This document shows, piece by piece, positions 27,498 to 36,892 of a stretch of 64,000 bases of DNA; within the stretch, counting starts at the first letter, position 1; every line of letters begins with the position of its first letter. The notes under the pieces are model-generated. The model ran no database searches. It saw only the letters and a list, made by a program, of their open reading frames with translations, and was not told the origin of the DNA. The DNA is from Nocardioides bizhenqiangii (GTDB taxonomy: Bacteria > Actinomycetota > Actinomycetes > Propionibacteriales > Nocardioidaceae), in assembly GCF_034661235.1 (NCBI RefSeq), contig NZ_CP141059.1:868001-932000 (forward strand). Reading direction: 5' to 3'. Position numbers and translations under genes: made by a program.

Positions 27498-28789
27498 CAC
27501 TCCTCCTCCCCGTTGATCGCGATGTGCAGCTCGGTGAGGGGCTCGCGCAGGTCGGCCGGGGTGTTGTCCGGAATAGTGGGCGCGGACTCGTCGCCGCTCG
27601 CGACGGCGAGGACGATCAGCAGCACGACCAGGGCACCCAGAGCGGCCGCGACTCCCCACGCCTCCGAGGACAGCGTGCGCAGCCGTGCGGTGAGCTTCCG
27701 TACCTGACGAGCGAGGGCATCGCCGGTGCGGTCGATCACCGCGGTGCGGGGCTGCGCCGGTGCGGCCGCGTCGGGGCTGGTCATCGGTTTCGTCACTCCC
27801 GCGCCGCTCACGGGCGGTTGCGGGCTCGCGGCGAGGATCGGTGAGGTGGCGGCGTCCGGAACGCCGACGGTGCCGACGGGTGCCGGTTCGGTCAGGCCGG
27901 CGCGCAGCCACGCCGCGACATCGGCCGCGCTCGGCCGGTCGCTCGGGTCGAGGGCGGTCATCCCGGTCAGCAGGTCGTGCCAGCCCGGGTCGAGGGCGGG
28001 GATCTCGGGCGGCCGGTGGAGCCGGGCCAGGGCGGCCTCGGCAGGGGCGCCGGCGTACTCCCTGCGCCCGGTGATCGCCTCCAGCAGGACCAGCCCGAAG
28101 GCGTACACGTCGGCAGCCCCGTCGACCGTCCCGCCGTTGACCTGCTCGGGAGCGATGTACGCCGCCGTACCGATCGCCATCCCGGTGCGCGTGTGGTGGC
28201 TCCGCTGCTCGACCAGGCGCGCGATGCCGAAGTCGGCCAGCTTGACCGCCTGGTCGTGCCCGACGAGCACGTTCGCGGGCTTGACGTCGCGGTGGACGAC
28301 GCCACGGGCGTGCACGTAGGCCAGTGCGTCGGCGACCTGCGCCGCGATCGGGGCGAGGTCGGCGATCGACATCGGCCCGTCCTTCATCAGCCGGCCCAAC
28401 GTCTGGCCCTCGACCAGCTCCATCACCAGGAAGGGCCGGTCGTGCTCCTGGCCACCGGTGACGGCCCGCTGTTGGTTGCTGGTGCCGAAGCCGGCGTCCA
28501 GGACGGTGACGAGACCGGTGTGCGAGAGCATCGCCAGCGTCTTCGCCTCGGCGATGAACCGCTCGCGGTCGGTCTCGTCGCCGGCGCCGTCGAGAAGGAT
28601 CTTCACCGCGACCAGCCGTGCGAGCTTGAGGTCGTCGGCGCGGTACACCTCGGCCATGCCGCCGCGGCCGATCACCTCGCCCAGCCGGTAACGGTCACCC
28701 AGGACGACCGGCTCGGGCGGTGGCCGGAACTCGACCGTCGCGTCCAGGGCAGGCTCGGCGGTTCCCGACGATGCGTCGGGTGTGGTCAC
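27497..28789 (-). CDS. PknB-type membrane Ser/Thr protein kinase
   Basis: 430 residues from GTG 28789, which overlaps the upstream stop (GTGA). Kinase domain at about 30-285: [11 protein letters not shown] loop, VAVKIL lysine, [21 protein letters not shown] and an APE-type IAPEQ. One transmembrane helix near residue 375 ([20 protein letters not shown]) leaves ~40 residues outside, too short for PASTA domains. It sits between a DUF6458-like protein and a lipoprotein in a coupled operon. Possible targets include the FHA-ABC protein in this window. Confidence 0.9.
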   Translation of the reverse strand: MTTPDASSGTAEPALDATVEFRPPPEPVVLGDRYRLGEVIGRGGMAEVYRADDLKLARLVAVKILLDGAGDETDRERFIAEAKTLAMLSHTGLVTVLDAGFGTSNQQRAVTGGQEHDRPFLVMELVEGQTLGRLMKDGPMSIADLAPIAAQVADALAYVHARGVVHRDVKPANVLVGHDQAVKLADFGIARLVEQRSHHTRTGMAIGTAAYIAPEQVNGGTVDGAADVYAFGLVLLEAITGRREYAGAPAEAALARLHRPPEIPALDPGWHDLLTGMTALDPSDRPSAADVAAWLRAGLTEPAPVGTVGVPDAATSPILAASPQPPVSGAGVTKPMTSPDAAAPAQPRTAVIDRTGDALARQVRKLTARLRTLSSEAWGVAAALGALVVLLIVLAVASGDESAPTIPDNTPADLREPLTELHIAINGEEE

Positions 28790-29001
28790 AGCGGGGGTCG
28801 GACGTCCCGGCGCTCCTCGACCACGGTGTGACGCGAGCGCTGCTGGTTGACGATCAGCGAGATCACGATGGCCAGGGCGCCGGCTACCAGGAGGATCCAG
28901 CCCAGGGTGCCGGTGTCGATGGCAGAGGTGTCGATGTTCACGACGTCGAGGACGAGGATGAGTCCGACGACGATCAGGACGATTCCGAGGCCGATGGCCA
29001 T
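28786..29001 (-). CDS. DUF6458-like two-helix membrane protein
   Basis: 71 residues. MAIGLGIVLIVVGLILVLDV and TLGWILLVAGALAIVISLIV are two membrane helices joined by VNIDTSAIDTG; the short tail is basic (RHTVVEERRD). GAAGGAGC upstream is the ribosome-binding site. Its stop overlaps the kinase start. Family members are widespread in actinobacteria with no known role. Confidence 0.75.
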   Translation of the reverse strand: MAIGLGIVLIVVGLILVLDVVNIDTSAIDTGTLGWILLVAGALAIVISLIVNQQRSRHTVVEERRDVRPPL

Positions 29002-29092
29002 GGCTGGTGCTCCTTCGATCTGTGATCACCCGGTCTCGGGAACCGGGCGTTGCTAACGCATTGCAGTACCCGATGTCAGACCCGGTATCCGG

Positions 29093-29332
29093 TCAGCCCG
29101 ACGGCTGCAGCACGCCGCCGGTGCCGCGGACGACCAGCCCGTCGGCGACCGCGAACGCGAGGGCGCGGTCGAACCGACCGCTCTCCCAGTACCGGGCCCC
29201 CACCAGGATCTCGAGCTCTTCGGGCCCGCACGGACCGGAGTCCTCCAGCGCCCGCGCGATCTGACCCATCTCGTGGAACACCTGGCGGTCGCGACGGCCC
29301 TCCGTGGTCGCTTTCGGAGGTGGCATCGGCAT
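29093..29332 (-). CDS. Small helical protein, possible winged-helix fold
   Basis: 79 residues with SD AAGGAG 6 nt before ATG 29332. The part EMGQIARALEDSGPCGPEEL...ILVGARYWESGRFDRALAFAVADGLVVRGTGG looks like a small winged helix (helices followed by a V-V-R hairpin). I do not recognise a named family. It lies 14 nt upstream of the end of the MFS gene, transcribed in the same direction. Confidence 0.6.
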   Translation of the reverse strand: MPMPPPKATTEGRRDRQVFHEMGQIARALEDSGPCGPEELEILVGARYWESGRFDRALAFAVADGLVVRGTGGVLQPSG

Positions 29333-29346
29333 TGCGTACTCCTTCC

Positions 29347-30843
29347 TCAGACGGTTTGCGGGTCGGTGTGCGTGCGGTCCCTCGGATCGGGGTCGTCGTC
29401 CTCGGCCGTGAGCGGTCGGGCGATGCTCTCGAGCGACTGGCCCTCGGCCTTGACGCCGAGCACCGCGGCCACGAGTCCGCCGATGATCATCAGCGCGGCG
29501 CCGATGTAGTAGCCGAGGGCGATCGCCGAGATCCCCTCGCCGCCGGTCACCGCGTCCTCGATGAGCTTGCCGAACAGCAACGGCCCGGCGATACCGCCGG
29601 CGGCGGTTCCGATCGCGTAGAAGAACGCGATGCAGAGCGCGCGCGTCTCCATCGGGAACACCTCGCTGGCGGTGAGGTACGCCGCGCTGGCGCCGGCGGA
29701 CGCGAGGAAGAAGATGATGCAGCCCATCATCGTGAGGGTCGTGGCGGTGTAGGTGTCCAGGGTCAGCCCGGTGTAGAGCAGCAGCCCTCCGGACAGCACG
29801 TAGGTGCCTGTCAGCATCTTCACCCGCCCGATCGTGTCGAAGAGCGGGCCGAGCACCAGGGCGCCGATGAAGTTGCTGACCGCGAACACCGCGATGTAGT
29901 AGCCGGTCTGGGTGACGCCCATGAACTCGATGAGGGTGTCGCCGTAGGTGAAGAAGAAGGCGTTGTAGAGGAACGCCTGCCCGACGAACAGCGAGAAGCA
30001 GAGGACGGTGCGACGCGGGTAGAGCGTGAACACGGTCTTTGCGATCAGCGGCAGGGGGATCGTCTTGCGCTGGCGGATCGTGATCGTCTCCGAAACCGAC
30101 GGCAGGTCCTTGCCCGTCTCCGACGACACCTTCTGCTCGATCTCCTTGACGATCACCTCGCCCTCGTCCTCACGGCCGTGGATGAACAGCCACCGTGGGC
30201 TCTCCGGCACCGAGCGGCGGACGATGAGGATGCCGATCGCCAGGATCGCGCCGAGCCCGAACGCCAGCCGCCAGCCCCACTCCTGGTCGACCTTGGTGGG
30301 GTCGAGCAACGGGATGGTGAGCAGAGCACCGCCCGCCGCGCCGACCCAGAACGAGCCGTTGATCGCCACGTCGACGCGTCCGCGGTACTTGGCGGGGATC
30401 AGCTCGTCGATCGCGGAGTTGATCGCGGCGTACTCACCGCCGATTCCGGCCCCGGTGATGAACCGGGCGACGAAGTACCACAGCGGCGTCATGGAGAACG
30501 CCGTCAGCACGGTCGCCGCCGTGTAGACGCCGAGCGTGATGAGGAAGAGCTTCTTGCGACCGAACCGGTCGGTGAGCTGTCCGAAGAACAGGGCGCCGAT
30601 ACAGGCTCCGGCCACGTAGACCGCACCGGCCAGCCCGACGTCGAAGCTGCTGAGGCCCAACCCGGTCTTGGGGTTGGCCAGGGCGTCGGTCATCGAGCCC
30701 ACGATGGTGACCTCGAGGCCGTCGAGGATCCAGACCGTGCCGAGACCGATCACCACGGTCCAGTGCCAACGGCTCCAGGGCAGTCGGTCCATCCGAGCAG
30801 GGATGTCGGTCGTGATCCGGCCGGTCTCAACCTGATGGGACAT
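29347..30843 (-). CDS. MFS transporter (sugar/metabolite:H+ symporter type)
   Basis: 498 residues, twelve transmembrane helices. The loop 2-3 motif DRFGRKKLFLI and helix-4/5 motif RFITGAGIGGEYAAINSAIDELIPAKYRGR place it in the metabolite/sugar symporter group. The central cytoplasmic loop carries PESPRWLFIHGREDEGEV, typical of sugar porters. Substrate unknown. The next gene downstream encodes a small winged-helix-like protein. A 233-bp gap separates it from the divergent EamA gene. Confidence 0.85.
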   Translation of the reverse strand: MSHQVETGRITTDIPARMDRLPWSRWHWTVVIGLGTVWILDGLEVTIVGSMTDALANPKTGLGLSSFDVGLAGAVYVAGACIGALFFGQLTDRFGRKKLFLITLGVYTAATVLTAFSMTPLWYFVARFITGAGIGGEYAAINSAIDELIPAKYRGRVDVAINGSFWVGAAGGALLTIPLLDPTKVDQEWGWRLAFGLGAILAIGILIVRRSVPESPRWLFIHGREDEGEVIVKEIEQKVSSETGKDLPSVSETITIRQRKTIPLPLIAKTVFTLYPRRTVLCFSLFVGQAFLYNAFFFTYGDTLIEFMGVTQTGYYIAVFAVSNFIGALVLGPLFDTIGRVKMLTGTYVLSGGLLLYTGLTLDTYTATTLTMMGCIIFFLASAGASAAYLTASEVFPMETRALCIAFFYAIGTAAGGIAGPLLFGKLIEDAVTGGEGISAIALGYYIGAALMIIGGLVAAVLGVKAEGQSLESIARPLTAEDDDPDPRDRTHTDPQTV

Positions 30844-31076
30844 CGTCGTCGCCTTTCTTTCCCGAGATGGCGGCCGGATGCGTTTCCGGTCGATCTCATT
30901 CGGTGCTACCCGGGTCGAGGCGGCCTCATACGGACGGCGTTTGGACCGGGCCTCGGATGAGGAACTGCCAGAATCCGTCGACTCCCGGCCAACGCGTCCG
31001 GGCCGGCAATAACCGATCGCGCCGAGCGGTTCCGCCCTCGTAGGGTCCGGGCACAGGCGTCATCGGCGGGAGTCTC
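30844..31076. promoter_or_regulatory. Divergent intergenic region, MFS and EamA genes
   Basis: 233 bp between two divergent transporters. TAGGGT near 31042 is a candidate -10 for the EamA gene. AAAGAAAGGCG precedes the MFS start on the minus strand. No palindrome or gene stands out. Confidence 0.3.
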
Positions 31077-32000
31077 GTGGACACAAAGGCAAAGGTCTGG
31101 CTGGTCGCGGCGGCGCTCGCCATCGTCTACGTCGTATGGGGTTCGACGTACCTGGCGATCCGGGTCGTGGTCGAGGAGATGCCGCCGCTGACGGGGATGG
31201 GCAGCCGGTTCGTCATCGCGGGGGTGCTCCTCGGAGGCCTGCTCAAGCTGCGCGGGGTGGACATCCGGGTCACCCGCCGGCAGCTGGCGGGCGCGGCCCT
31301 GGTCGGGCTGATGCTGCCGTTGCTCGGCAACGGCCTCGTCGCCATCGGCGAGAGCATGGGGACTCCGAGCGGGGTCGCGGCCCTGCTGGTCGCCTCTGTC
31401 CCGCTGTTCATCACCGCATTCCGCTTCCTCGCCGGCGAGCGACCGCGCCTGTGGTCGGTCGTCGGGGTGCTGCTGGGCTTCGTCGGGCTGGCCTGGCTGG
31501 TCCTCGGCGGCAACGACCAGGGGAACGTTCCGCTGGGTGGCGCGGCCTTCGTGCTCGCCGCGAGCGTCTTCTGGGCCCTCGGATCGTGGCTGCAGCCACG
31601 ACTGACGCTCCCCGACAACATCTTCGTGCTCGCCGTCCACGAGATGTGGACGGGCGGCGCCATGATGGTCGCGCTCGGTCTCGCGCTAGGTGAGGACGTC
31701 AACCTGGCCGAGTACGGCGGCGAGACCTGGCTGGCGTGGGCCTATCTCGTGGTCTTCGGGTCGATGCTCGCCTACAGCGCGTACGTGTGGGTGCTGTCGA
31801 ACGCACCGATCGGTCTCGTCGCGACCTACGCCTACGTCAACCCGGTCGTTGCCGTCCTCCTCGGCTGGCTGATCCTCTCCGAGCGGATCACGAGTGCCGT
31901 GCTGGTCGGCGGTCTCGTCATCGTCGCGGCGGTCGCGGTGGTGATCTCGGTCGAACGGACGCCGAAGCGCGAGGAGGAGTCCACGCTCGAGCCGGTCTGA
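31077..32000 (+). CDS. EamA/DMT-family transporter
   Basis: 307 residues from GTG 31077, ten predicted helices in two EamA repeats. The N-terminal AIVYVVWGSTYLAIRVVVEEMPP is typical of the RhaT/YedA group of exporters. The second repeat includes LVVFGSMLAYSAYVWVLSNAP and TYAYVNPVVAVLLGWLILSE. Probable efflux of amino acids or other metabolites; substrate not evident. It converges with the kinase gene 16 nt downstream. Confidence 0.88.
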   Translation: MDTKAKVWLVAAALAIVYVVWGSTYLAIRVVVEEMPPLTGMGSRFVIAGVLLGGLLKLRGVDIRVTRRQLAGAALVGLMLPLLGNGLVAIGESMGTPSGVAALLVASVPLFITAFRFLAGERPRLWSVVGVLLGFVGLAWLVLGGNDQGNVPLGGAAFVLAASVFWALGSWLQPRLTLPDNIFVLAVHEMWTGGAMMVALGLALGEDVNLAEYGGETWLAWAYLVVFGSMLAYSAYVWVLSNAPIGLVATYAYVNPVVAVLLGWLILSERITSAVLVGGLVIVAAVAVVISVERTPKREEESTLEPV

Positions 32001-32016
32001 CCGCGGATCCGTCCCG

Positions 32017-33558
32017 TCAGGACGCGGCCACCTGGTCGCCGACGATCTGGGGACCGTCGCCGGTATCCTGCACGGTGATCAGGCGGGTCTCGGACTCGGT
32101 GCCGCTCGCCGTGGTGTAGGTCAGGTCGACCGTGACGGTGTCCGTCGAGTCGACGGAGGTGTCGTCGACGGTCACGGCCTCGACGGTGCGCCAGAACCCC
32201 TGGTAGGAGCCGTAGCTGCCGACCTCGTCCTGCATCTCGTCCGAGAGCAGCGCCCAGGCTCCCCTGGTGTCGTCCGGCAGGAGCGCGTAGTAGTCGGTCA
32301 CGAACTGCTCCGGCGAGGTCGACGCGAGCTCGTCGGTGCTCGACTCAGTGGTGGGTGGCGGGTCGCTCTCGGGTGTGGACTCGGGTGTGGATCCATTCGT
32401 CGCGGCGGTCGAGCCGGGTGTGTCCTCGGACCGCCGTTGCGCGGCCGAGGTGGCGTCCGACTCGTCCGCGGCCGGGTCGCCGTCGTCGCCTCCGAACAGG
32501 TCGCCGGCGACGAACGCGGCGGCGACGACGACGAGGACCGCCGCCACGACGCCCAGCAACGGGAGCAGCCACCGCCGTGAACGGTCGGCCGACGCGCCGT
32601 CGTCGCCCGTGTCCGGACCCGGCGGCGGCGGCTCCACGGGTCGGACCGGGAGCGCGAGCGCCGCCGCGACCGGTCGCGTCGGGGTGGCTGGCTCCGGGAC
32701 CGCCGGCGCAGGTGGGGGGACCGGTAGCACGGCGGTCCGCTCGGCGTCGGCCTGCGCGGCCCGCGCGAGGTCGCGCAGCTCGTGGGCGACCTCGGTCATC
32801 GAGGGCCGGTCCTCGGGGTCCGTGGCCATCATCCGCCGGATGACCGGCGCGAGCGGCCCTGCCTGCCGCGGTTCGGGCGCAGCATGCTCGGCGATGTGGA
32901 CCAGCAGGGCGAGCGAGTTCTCTTGCGACGGCCACGGCGCCTCGCCCTCGACCGCGGAGTAGAGCGTCGCACCGAGGGCCCACACGTCGTCGGCCGGCGT
33001 GGCGGTCAGCCCCCGCGCCAGCTGCGGCGAGAAGTACATCGGCGTGCCGGTCACCATCCCGGTCTGCGTGAGCGTCTCGTCGTCGACCGAACGGGCGATC
33101 CCGAAGTCGGAGATCTTCGCGAGGTCGCCGTCGCCCACGAGCACGTTGCCGGGCTTGACGTCGCGGTGCACGGTCCCGCGATCGTGGGCCGCGGCGAGTC
33201 CGTCGGCGATCTGGGCTCCGACGTGGGCGGCCCGAGCGGGGGTCAGCGGGCCCTCCTCGCGGGTGAGCTGCGACAGCGTCCGGGACGGGAGGTACTCCAT
33301 CACCAGCCAGACGTGACGCCCCTCCTCCACCGCGTCGTAGATCGACACCACGTTGGGGTGGCTGAGGGCCGCCGAGGTGCGCGCCTCGCGCAGCGCCCGC
33401 GCCAGGTGCGGGGTCGACTCACCCGGAAGGCCGCCGAGCTGCTTGGCCGCGACCTCCCGTCCGAGGAGTCGGTCGTGGCACAGATAGACGGCTCCCATGC
33501 CGCCACGGCCGATCTCGCGCTGTACCTCGTAGCGGCCGCCGATCGTCTCCGGTGGCAT
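32017..33558 (-). CDS. Membrane Ser/Thr kinase with NTF2-like sensor
   Basis: 513 residues from ATG 33558 with SD AAGGAGC. Kinase domain at about 8-265: GRGGMGAVY, TVHRDVKPGNVLVGD, ISDFGIA and MYFSPQ in the APE position. A Pro-rich juxtamembrane stretch leads to a transmembrane helix (WLLPLLGVVAAVLVVVAAAF). Outside lie a Ser/Thr/Asp-rich linker and a ~100-residue C-terminal domain (FVTDYYALLPDDTRGAWALL, then a beta-rich part) that resembles SnoaL/NTF2-like folds. The last suggests ligand sensing at the cell surface. Confidence 0.9.
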   Translation of the reverse strand: MPPETIGGRYEVQREIGRGGMGAVYLCHDRLLGREVAAKQLGGLPGESTPHLARALREARTSAALSHPNVVSIYDAVEEGRHVWLVMEYLPSRTLSQLTREEGPLTPARAAHVGAQIADGLAAAHDRGTVHRDVKPGNVLVGDGDLAKISDFGIARSVDDETLTQTGMVTGTPMYFSPQLARGLTATPADDVWALGATLYSAVEGEAPWPSQENSLALLVHIAEHAAPEPRQAGPLAPVIRRMMATDPEDRPSMTEVAHELRDLARAAQADAERTAVLPVPPPAPAVPEPATPTRPVAAALALPVRPVEPPPPGPDTGDDGASADRSRRWLLPLLGVVAAVLVVVAAAFVAGDLFGGDDGDPAADESDATSAAQRRSEDTPGSTAATNGSTPESTPESDPPPTTESSTDELASTSPEQFVTDYYALLPDDTRGAWALLSDEMQDEVGSYGSYQGFWRTVEAVTVDDTSVDSTDTVTVDLTYTTASGTESETRLITVQDTGDGPQIVGDQVAAS

Positions 33559-33643
33559 CCGTGCTCCTTCACTCGGCTTGGGCAGCAGTACCCGGCCCGC
33601 CGGTTCGCAGGCGGGGGCCACCCCGACCTCCTAGTCTGTCCGG

Positions 33644-35818
33644 GTGCCCCATCGGATCCAGGTCGGGGGGCTCCAGGTCGCCGAGGAGCTCCACGCGTTC
33701 ATGCGCGACGAGGCGCTGCCCGGTGCCGGTGTCGAGGAGGGTGCGTTCTGGGACGGGTTCGCAGCGATCCTCACCGAGTTCACCCCCCGGAACCGGGAGC
33801 TGCTCGCTCGCCGCGACGAGCTCCAGAGGCAGCTCGATGAGTGGCACACGACGAATCCCGGCCCGGTCCGAGACCAGGCGGCCTACCTCGAGATGCTGCG
33901 CGACATCGGCTACCTCGTGGCGGAGCCCCCTCCGTTCACCATCGAGACCGGCGACGTCGACGACGAGGCCGCGGTGCAGGCCGGGCCGCAGCTGGTGGTC
34001 CCGGTCCTGAACGCCCGGTTCGCCGCCAACGCGGCCAACGCGCGCTGGGGCTCGCTGTACGACGCGCTCTACGGCACGGACGTGCTGCCCGAGGACGACG
34101 GTCGCGAGCGCGGCGCGTCGTACAACCCCCGGCGCGGCGCCATGGTGATCGCGCGGGCGCGGGCGTTCCTCGACGACCACTTCCCGCTCACCTCCGGGAG
34201 CCACGTCGACGCCCGCGGCTACACCGTCGAGGACGGCGCGCTCGCGGTCGAGCTCGAGGGCGGCGTGACGAGGCTGGCCGACCCGGGCCAGTACGTCGGG
34301 CACCGCGGCGACCCTGCCGATCCCGAGGGAGTCCTGCTGGTCCACCACGGGCTGCACGTCGAGATCCAGGTCGACCGCGACCACCCGATCGGCAAGGACG
34401 ACGACGCCGGCGTCAAGGACCTCCTGGTCGAGGCAGCCGTGTCCACGATCATGGATCTCGAGGACTCGATCGCCGCAGTGGACACCGCCGACAAGGTGGC
34501 GGCGTACCGGAACTGGCTGCTCCTCAACCGCGGCACGCTCAGCGTGCAGATGGCGAAGGGGGGCGAGACCTTCACCCGGAGGCTCGCGCCGGACCGGTCG
34601 TACGACGGTCCCGCGGGGCAGGTCGTCCTCCCCGGCCGGTCGCTGCTCTTCGTCCGCCAGGTCGGGCACCTGATGATGACCGACGCCGTGCTCGACGCGG
34701 CCGGCGACGAGGTCCCGGAAGGCATCCTCGACGCGGTCGTGACCGCCCTGTGCAGCCTGGTCGACCTCCAGGGCCGGGGAGAGCTGCGCAACTCGCGGAC
34801 CGGGTCCATGTATGCGGTGAAGCCGAAGATGCACGGCCCCGACGAGGTCGCGTTCACCGACGACCTGTTCGCCCGCACCGAGGACCTGTTGGGGCTGCGC
34901 CGCGGGACCATCAAGCTCGGCATCATGGACGAGGAGCGGCGTACCTCCGCGAACCTCGAGGCGTGCATCCACGCCGCCCGCGGTCGGGTGGCGTTCATCA
35001 ACACCGGCTTCCTCGACCGCACCGGTGACGAGCTGCACACCTCGATGCTCGGCGGGCCGATGGTCCGCAAGGGCGACATGAAGTCCCAGCCGTGGATCAA
35101 GGCCTACGAGGACCGCTCCGTCGACATCGGCCTGGAGTGCGGTTTCCACGGCCGGGCCCAGATCGGCAAGGGGATGTGGGCGATGCCGGAGGAGATGGCC
35201 GCCATGCTCGAACAGAAGGTCGGGCACCCGGAGGCAGGAGCGACCTGTGCCTGGGTGCCGTCGCCGACGGCGGCGACCCTGCACGCTCTGCACTACCACC
35301 AGGTCGACGTGGCAGCGCGCCAGCAGGAGCTCGCCGGTGCCCGCCGCGCCACGCTCGAGGAGCTGCTGACGGTGCCGATCGGGGACGCCTCCTCCTGGTC
35401 CGAGGAGGAGCGGCAGGCCGAGATCGAGAACAACCTCCAGGGCATCCTCGGCTACGTGAAGCGGTGGATCGACGAGGGCGTCGGCTGCTCGAAGGTTCCC
35501 GACATCCACGGCACCGAGCTGATGGAGGATCGCGCGACCTGCCGGATCTCCAGCCAGCACGTCGCCAACTGGCTCCGCCACGGCGTCGTGACCGCCGACC
35601 AGGTCGAGGAGGCGCTGCGCCGGATGGCCGACGTCGTCGACCAGCAGCAAGCGGGGCCGGGCTACGAGCCGATGGGCCCGTCGTACGACGGCGAGGCGTT
35701 CCTCGCCGCCCGCGACCTGGTCTTCGAAGGACTCCGTCAGCCCTCGGGCTACACCGAGCCGATCCTGCACCGACGCCGGCGCGCGAAGAAGCAGCAGCTG
35801 GGGTCGGTCGAGACCTGA
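33644..35818 (+). CDS. glcB: Malate synthase G
   Basis: 724 residues, the usual length for this isoform. [48 protein letters not shown] and [13 protein letters not shown] match the family; a catalytic Asp lies in [17 protein letters not shown]. It condenses glyoxylate with acetyl-CoA to malate. TAGTCT (33632-33637) lies 6 nt before GTG 33644, so it is probably leaderless. It stands 25 nt before uricase, fitting a role in using glyoxylate from purine breakdown. Confidence 0.95.
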   Translation: MPHRIQVGGLQVAEELHAFMRDEALPGAGVEEGAFWDGFAAILTEFTPRNRELLARRDELQRQLDEWHTTNPGPVRDQAAYLEMLRDIGYLVAEPPPFTIETGDVDDEAAVQAGPQLVVPVLNARFAANAANARWGSLYDALYGTDVLPEDDGRERGASYNPRRGAMVIARARAFLDDHFPLTSGSHVDARGYTVEDGALAVELEGGVTRLADPGQYVGHRGDPADPEGVLLVHHGLHVEIQVDRDHPIGKDDDAGVKDLLVEAAVSTIMDLEDSIAAVDTADKVAAYRNWLLLNRGTLSVQMAKGGETFTRRLAPDRSYDGPAGQVVLPGRSLLFVRQVGHLMMTDAVLDAAGDEVPEGILDAVVTALCSLVDLQGRGELRNSRTGSMYAVKPKMHGPDEVAFTDDLFARTEDLLGLRRGTIKLGIMDEERRTSANLEACIHAARGRVAFINTGFLDRTGDELHTSMLGGPMVRKGDMKSQPWIKAYEDRSVDIGLECGFHGRAQIGKGMWAMPEEMAAMLEQKVGHPEAGATCAWVPSPTAATLHALHYHQVDVAARQQELAGARRATLEELLTVPIGDASSWSEEERQAEIENNLQGILGYVKRWIDEGVGCSKVPDIHGTELMEDRATCRISSQHVANWLRHGVVTADQVEEALRRMADVVDQQQAGPGYEPMGPSYDGEAFLAARDLVFEGLRQPSGYTEPILHRRRRAKKQQLGSVET

Positions 35819-35843
35819 TGACCTTCGAACGAGGGAGCACCTG

Positions 35844-36731
35844 ATGGCCAACAAGCTGGGCGTCAACCAGTACGGCAAGGCCGAGAGCCGGGTCGTCCGG
35901 ATCGTGCGCGACACCGCACGGCACGAGATCCGGGACCTCAACGTGTCGACCTCGCTGCGCGGAGACTTCGAGGACGCCCACATCACGGGCGACCAGGCGG
36001 CCGTTCTGCCGACCGACACCCAGAAGAACACCGCGTTCGCCTACGCCAAGCTGCACGGCATCTCCTCCATCGAGGACTACGCGCTGGCGCTGGGCCGCCG
36101 GCTACTCGAAGCGTGCCCGGCGGCGAGCGACGCCCAGGTGCGGGTCGAGGAGTACGCCTGGGACCGGCTCGGCGACCACTCGTTCGTACGGCGGGGCGGG
36201 GCGGTGCGCACCTGCGTGGTGACCGTCGGTCGCGAGGATGCCGTCGTCCTGTCCGGGATCTCCGACCTGGTGGTGCTCAACTCCACCGACTCGGAGTTCC
36301 GGGGGTTCCTCAAGGACGAGTTCACGACCCTCCCGGAGACCGACGACCGCGTGCTCGCGACGTCCCTCGTCGCGAAGTGGCGGCACACCGCGGTCGAGGG
36401 GGTCGACTGGAACGCGTCGCACGCGGCCGTGCTGCAGACCCTGCTCGATACCTTCGCCGGCACCTACTCGCGCGCGCTGCAGGAGACGCTGCACGCCATG
36501 GGGTGTGCCGTGCTCGACGACCAGGAGGAGATCGCCGAGATCAGGTTCTCCGCTCCCAACAAGCACCACTTCCTCGTCGACTTCAGCGGCTTCCAGGTCG
36601 AAGGCCTGACCAACGACGGAGAGGTCTTCATCGCCGCGGACCGGCCCTACGGCCTGATCGAGGCACAGGTCACCCGCGACGACGCTCCACCTGCCGACGA
36701 CGCCTGGCTGCACGTGCCCGGCTTCTGCTGA
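35844..36731 (+). CDS. Urate oxidase (cofactor-free uricase)
   Basis: 295 residues from ATG 35844 with AACGAGGGAG upstream. Two T-fold domains. Catalytic Lys in QYGKAESRV, Thr in LPTDTQKNT, His in NKHHFLVDFSG, and Arg/Gln substrate contacts further on. It oxidises urate to 5-hydroxyisourate and hydrogen peroxide. The stop TGA overlaps the ATG of a 53-codon ORF inside the following inverted repeat (TGATG). HIU is handled by the uraH/uraD operon at 49.0-49.5 kb. Confidence 0.95.
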   Translation: MANKLGVNQYGKAESRVVRIVRDTARHEIRDLNVSTSLRGDFEDAHITGDQAAVLPTDTQKNTAFAYAKLHGISSIEDYALALGRRLLEACPAASDAQVRVEEYAWDRLGDHSFVRRGGAVRTCVVTVGREDAVVLSGISDLVVLNSTDSEFRGFLKDEFTTLPETDDRVLATSLVAKWRHTAVEGVDWNASHAAVLQTLLDTFAGTYSRALQETLHAMGCAVLDDQEEIAEIRFSAPNKHHFLVDFSGFQVEGLTNDGEVFIAADRPYGLIEAQVTRDDAPPADDAWLHVPGFC

Positions 36732-36888
36732 TGACCAAGTTCAAGGAATCGTGCAAGCGAGCGGCGCTCGGGGCGTGCGCTGGCAAGGCGCCGATGCGCC
36801 GGCAGACTGGGTGTCTTTCAAGCGTCGGCAACGCCGCCAGTGTGCGCGCTGGGCGTCGCGCAGCGCACGAGTCCTTGGACTTGGTCAT
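36731..36888. repeat. 158-bp inverted repeat upstream of allB
   Basis: The outer arms are 24 bp with two mismatches: left (36731-36754) begins ATGACCAAGTTCAAGGAATC and right (36865-36888) ends TCCTTGGACTTGGTCAT. The similarity continues more loosely inwards, so the whole element could fold as one long imperfect hairpin. It exactly bridges the uricase stop codon and the allB start. No target-site duplication is evident. Confidence 0.8.
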
Positions 36889-36892
36889 CTAG
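36731..36892 (+). CDS. 53-codon ORF coupling uricase to allB
   Basis: ATG 36731 overlaps the uricase stop (TGATG) and the TAG at 36890-36892 abuts the allB ATG (TAGATG). The frame begins MTKFKESCKRAALGACAGKA and is basic with four cysteines. Codons are mixed (TGT, CTT, TCA, AGT, GAA), unlike the strong G/C third-position bias of the neighbours, so the peptide itself may not matter. Its likely function is to carry ribosomes through the inverted repeat to allB, which has no SD of its own. Expression is unproven. Confidence 0.5.
   Translation: MTKFKESCKRAALGACAGKAPMRRQTGCLSSVGNAASVRAGRRAAHESLDLVI

Noticed and set aside
36731..36888. Insertion sequence or full transposon
   Set aside because: Only 158 bp, no transposase motif on either strand, no visible target duplication.
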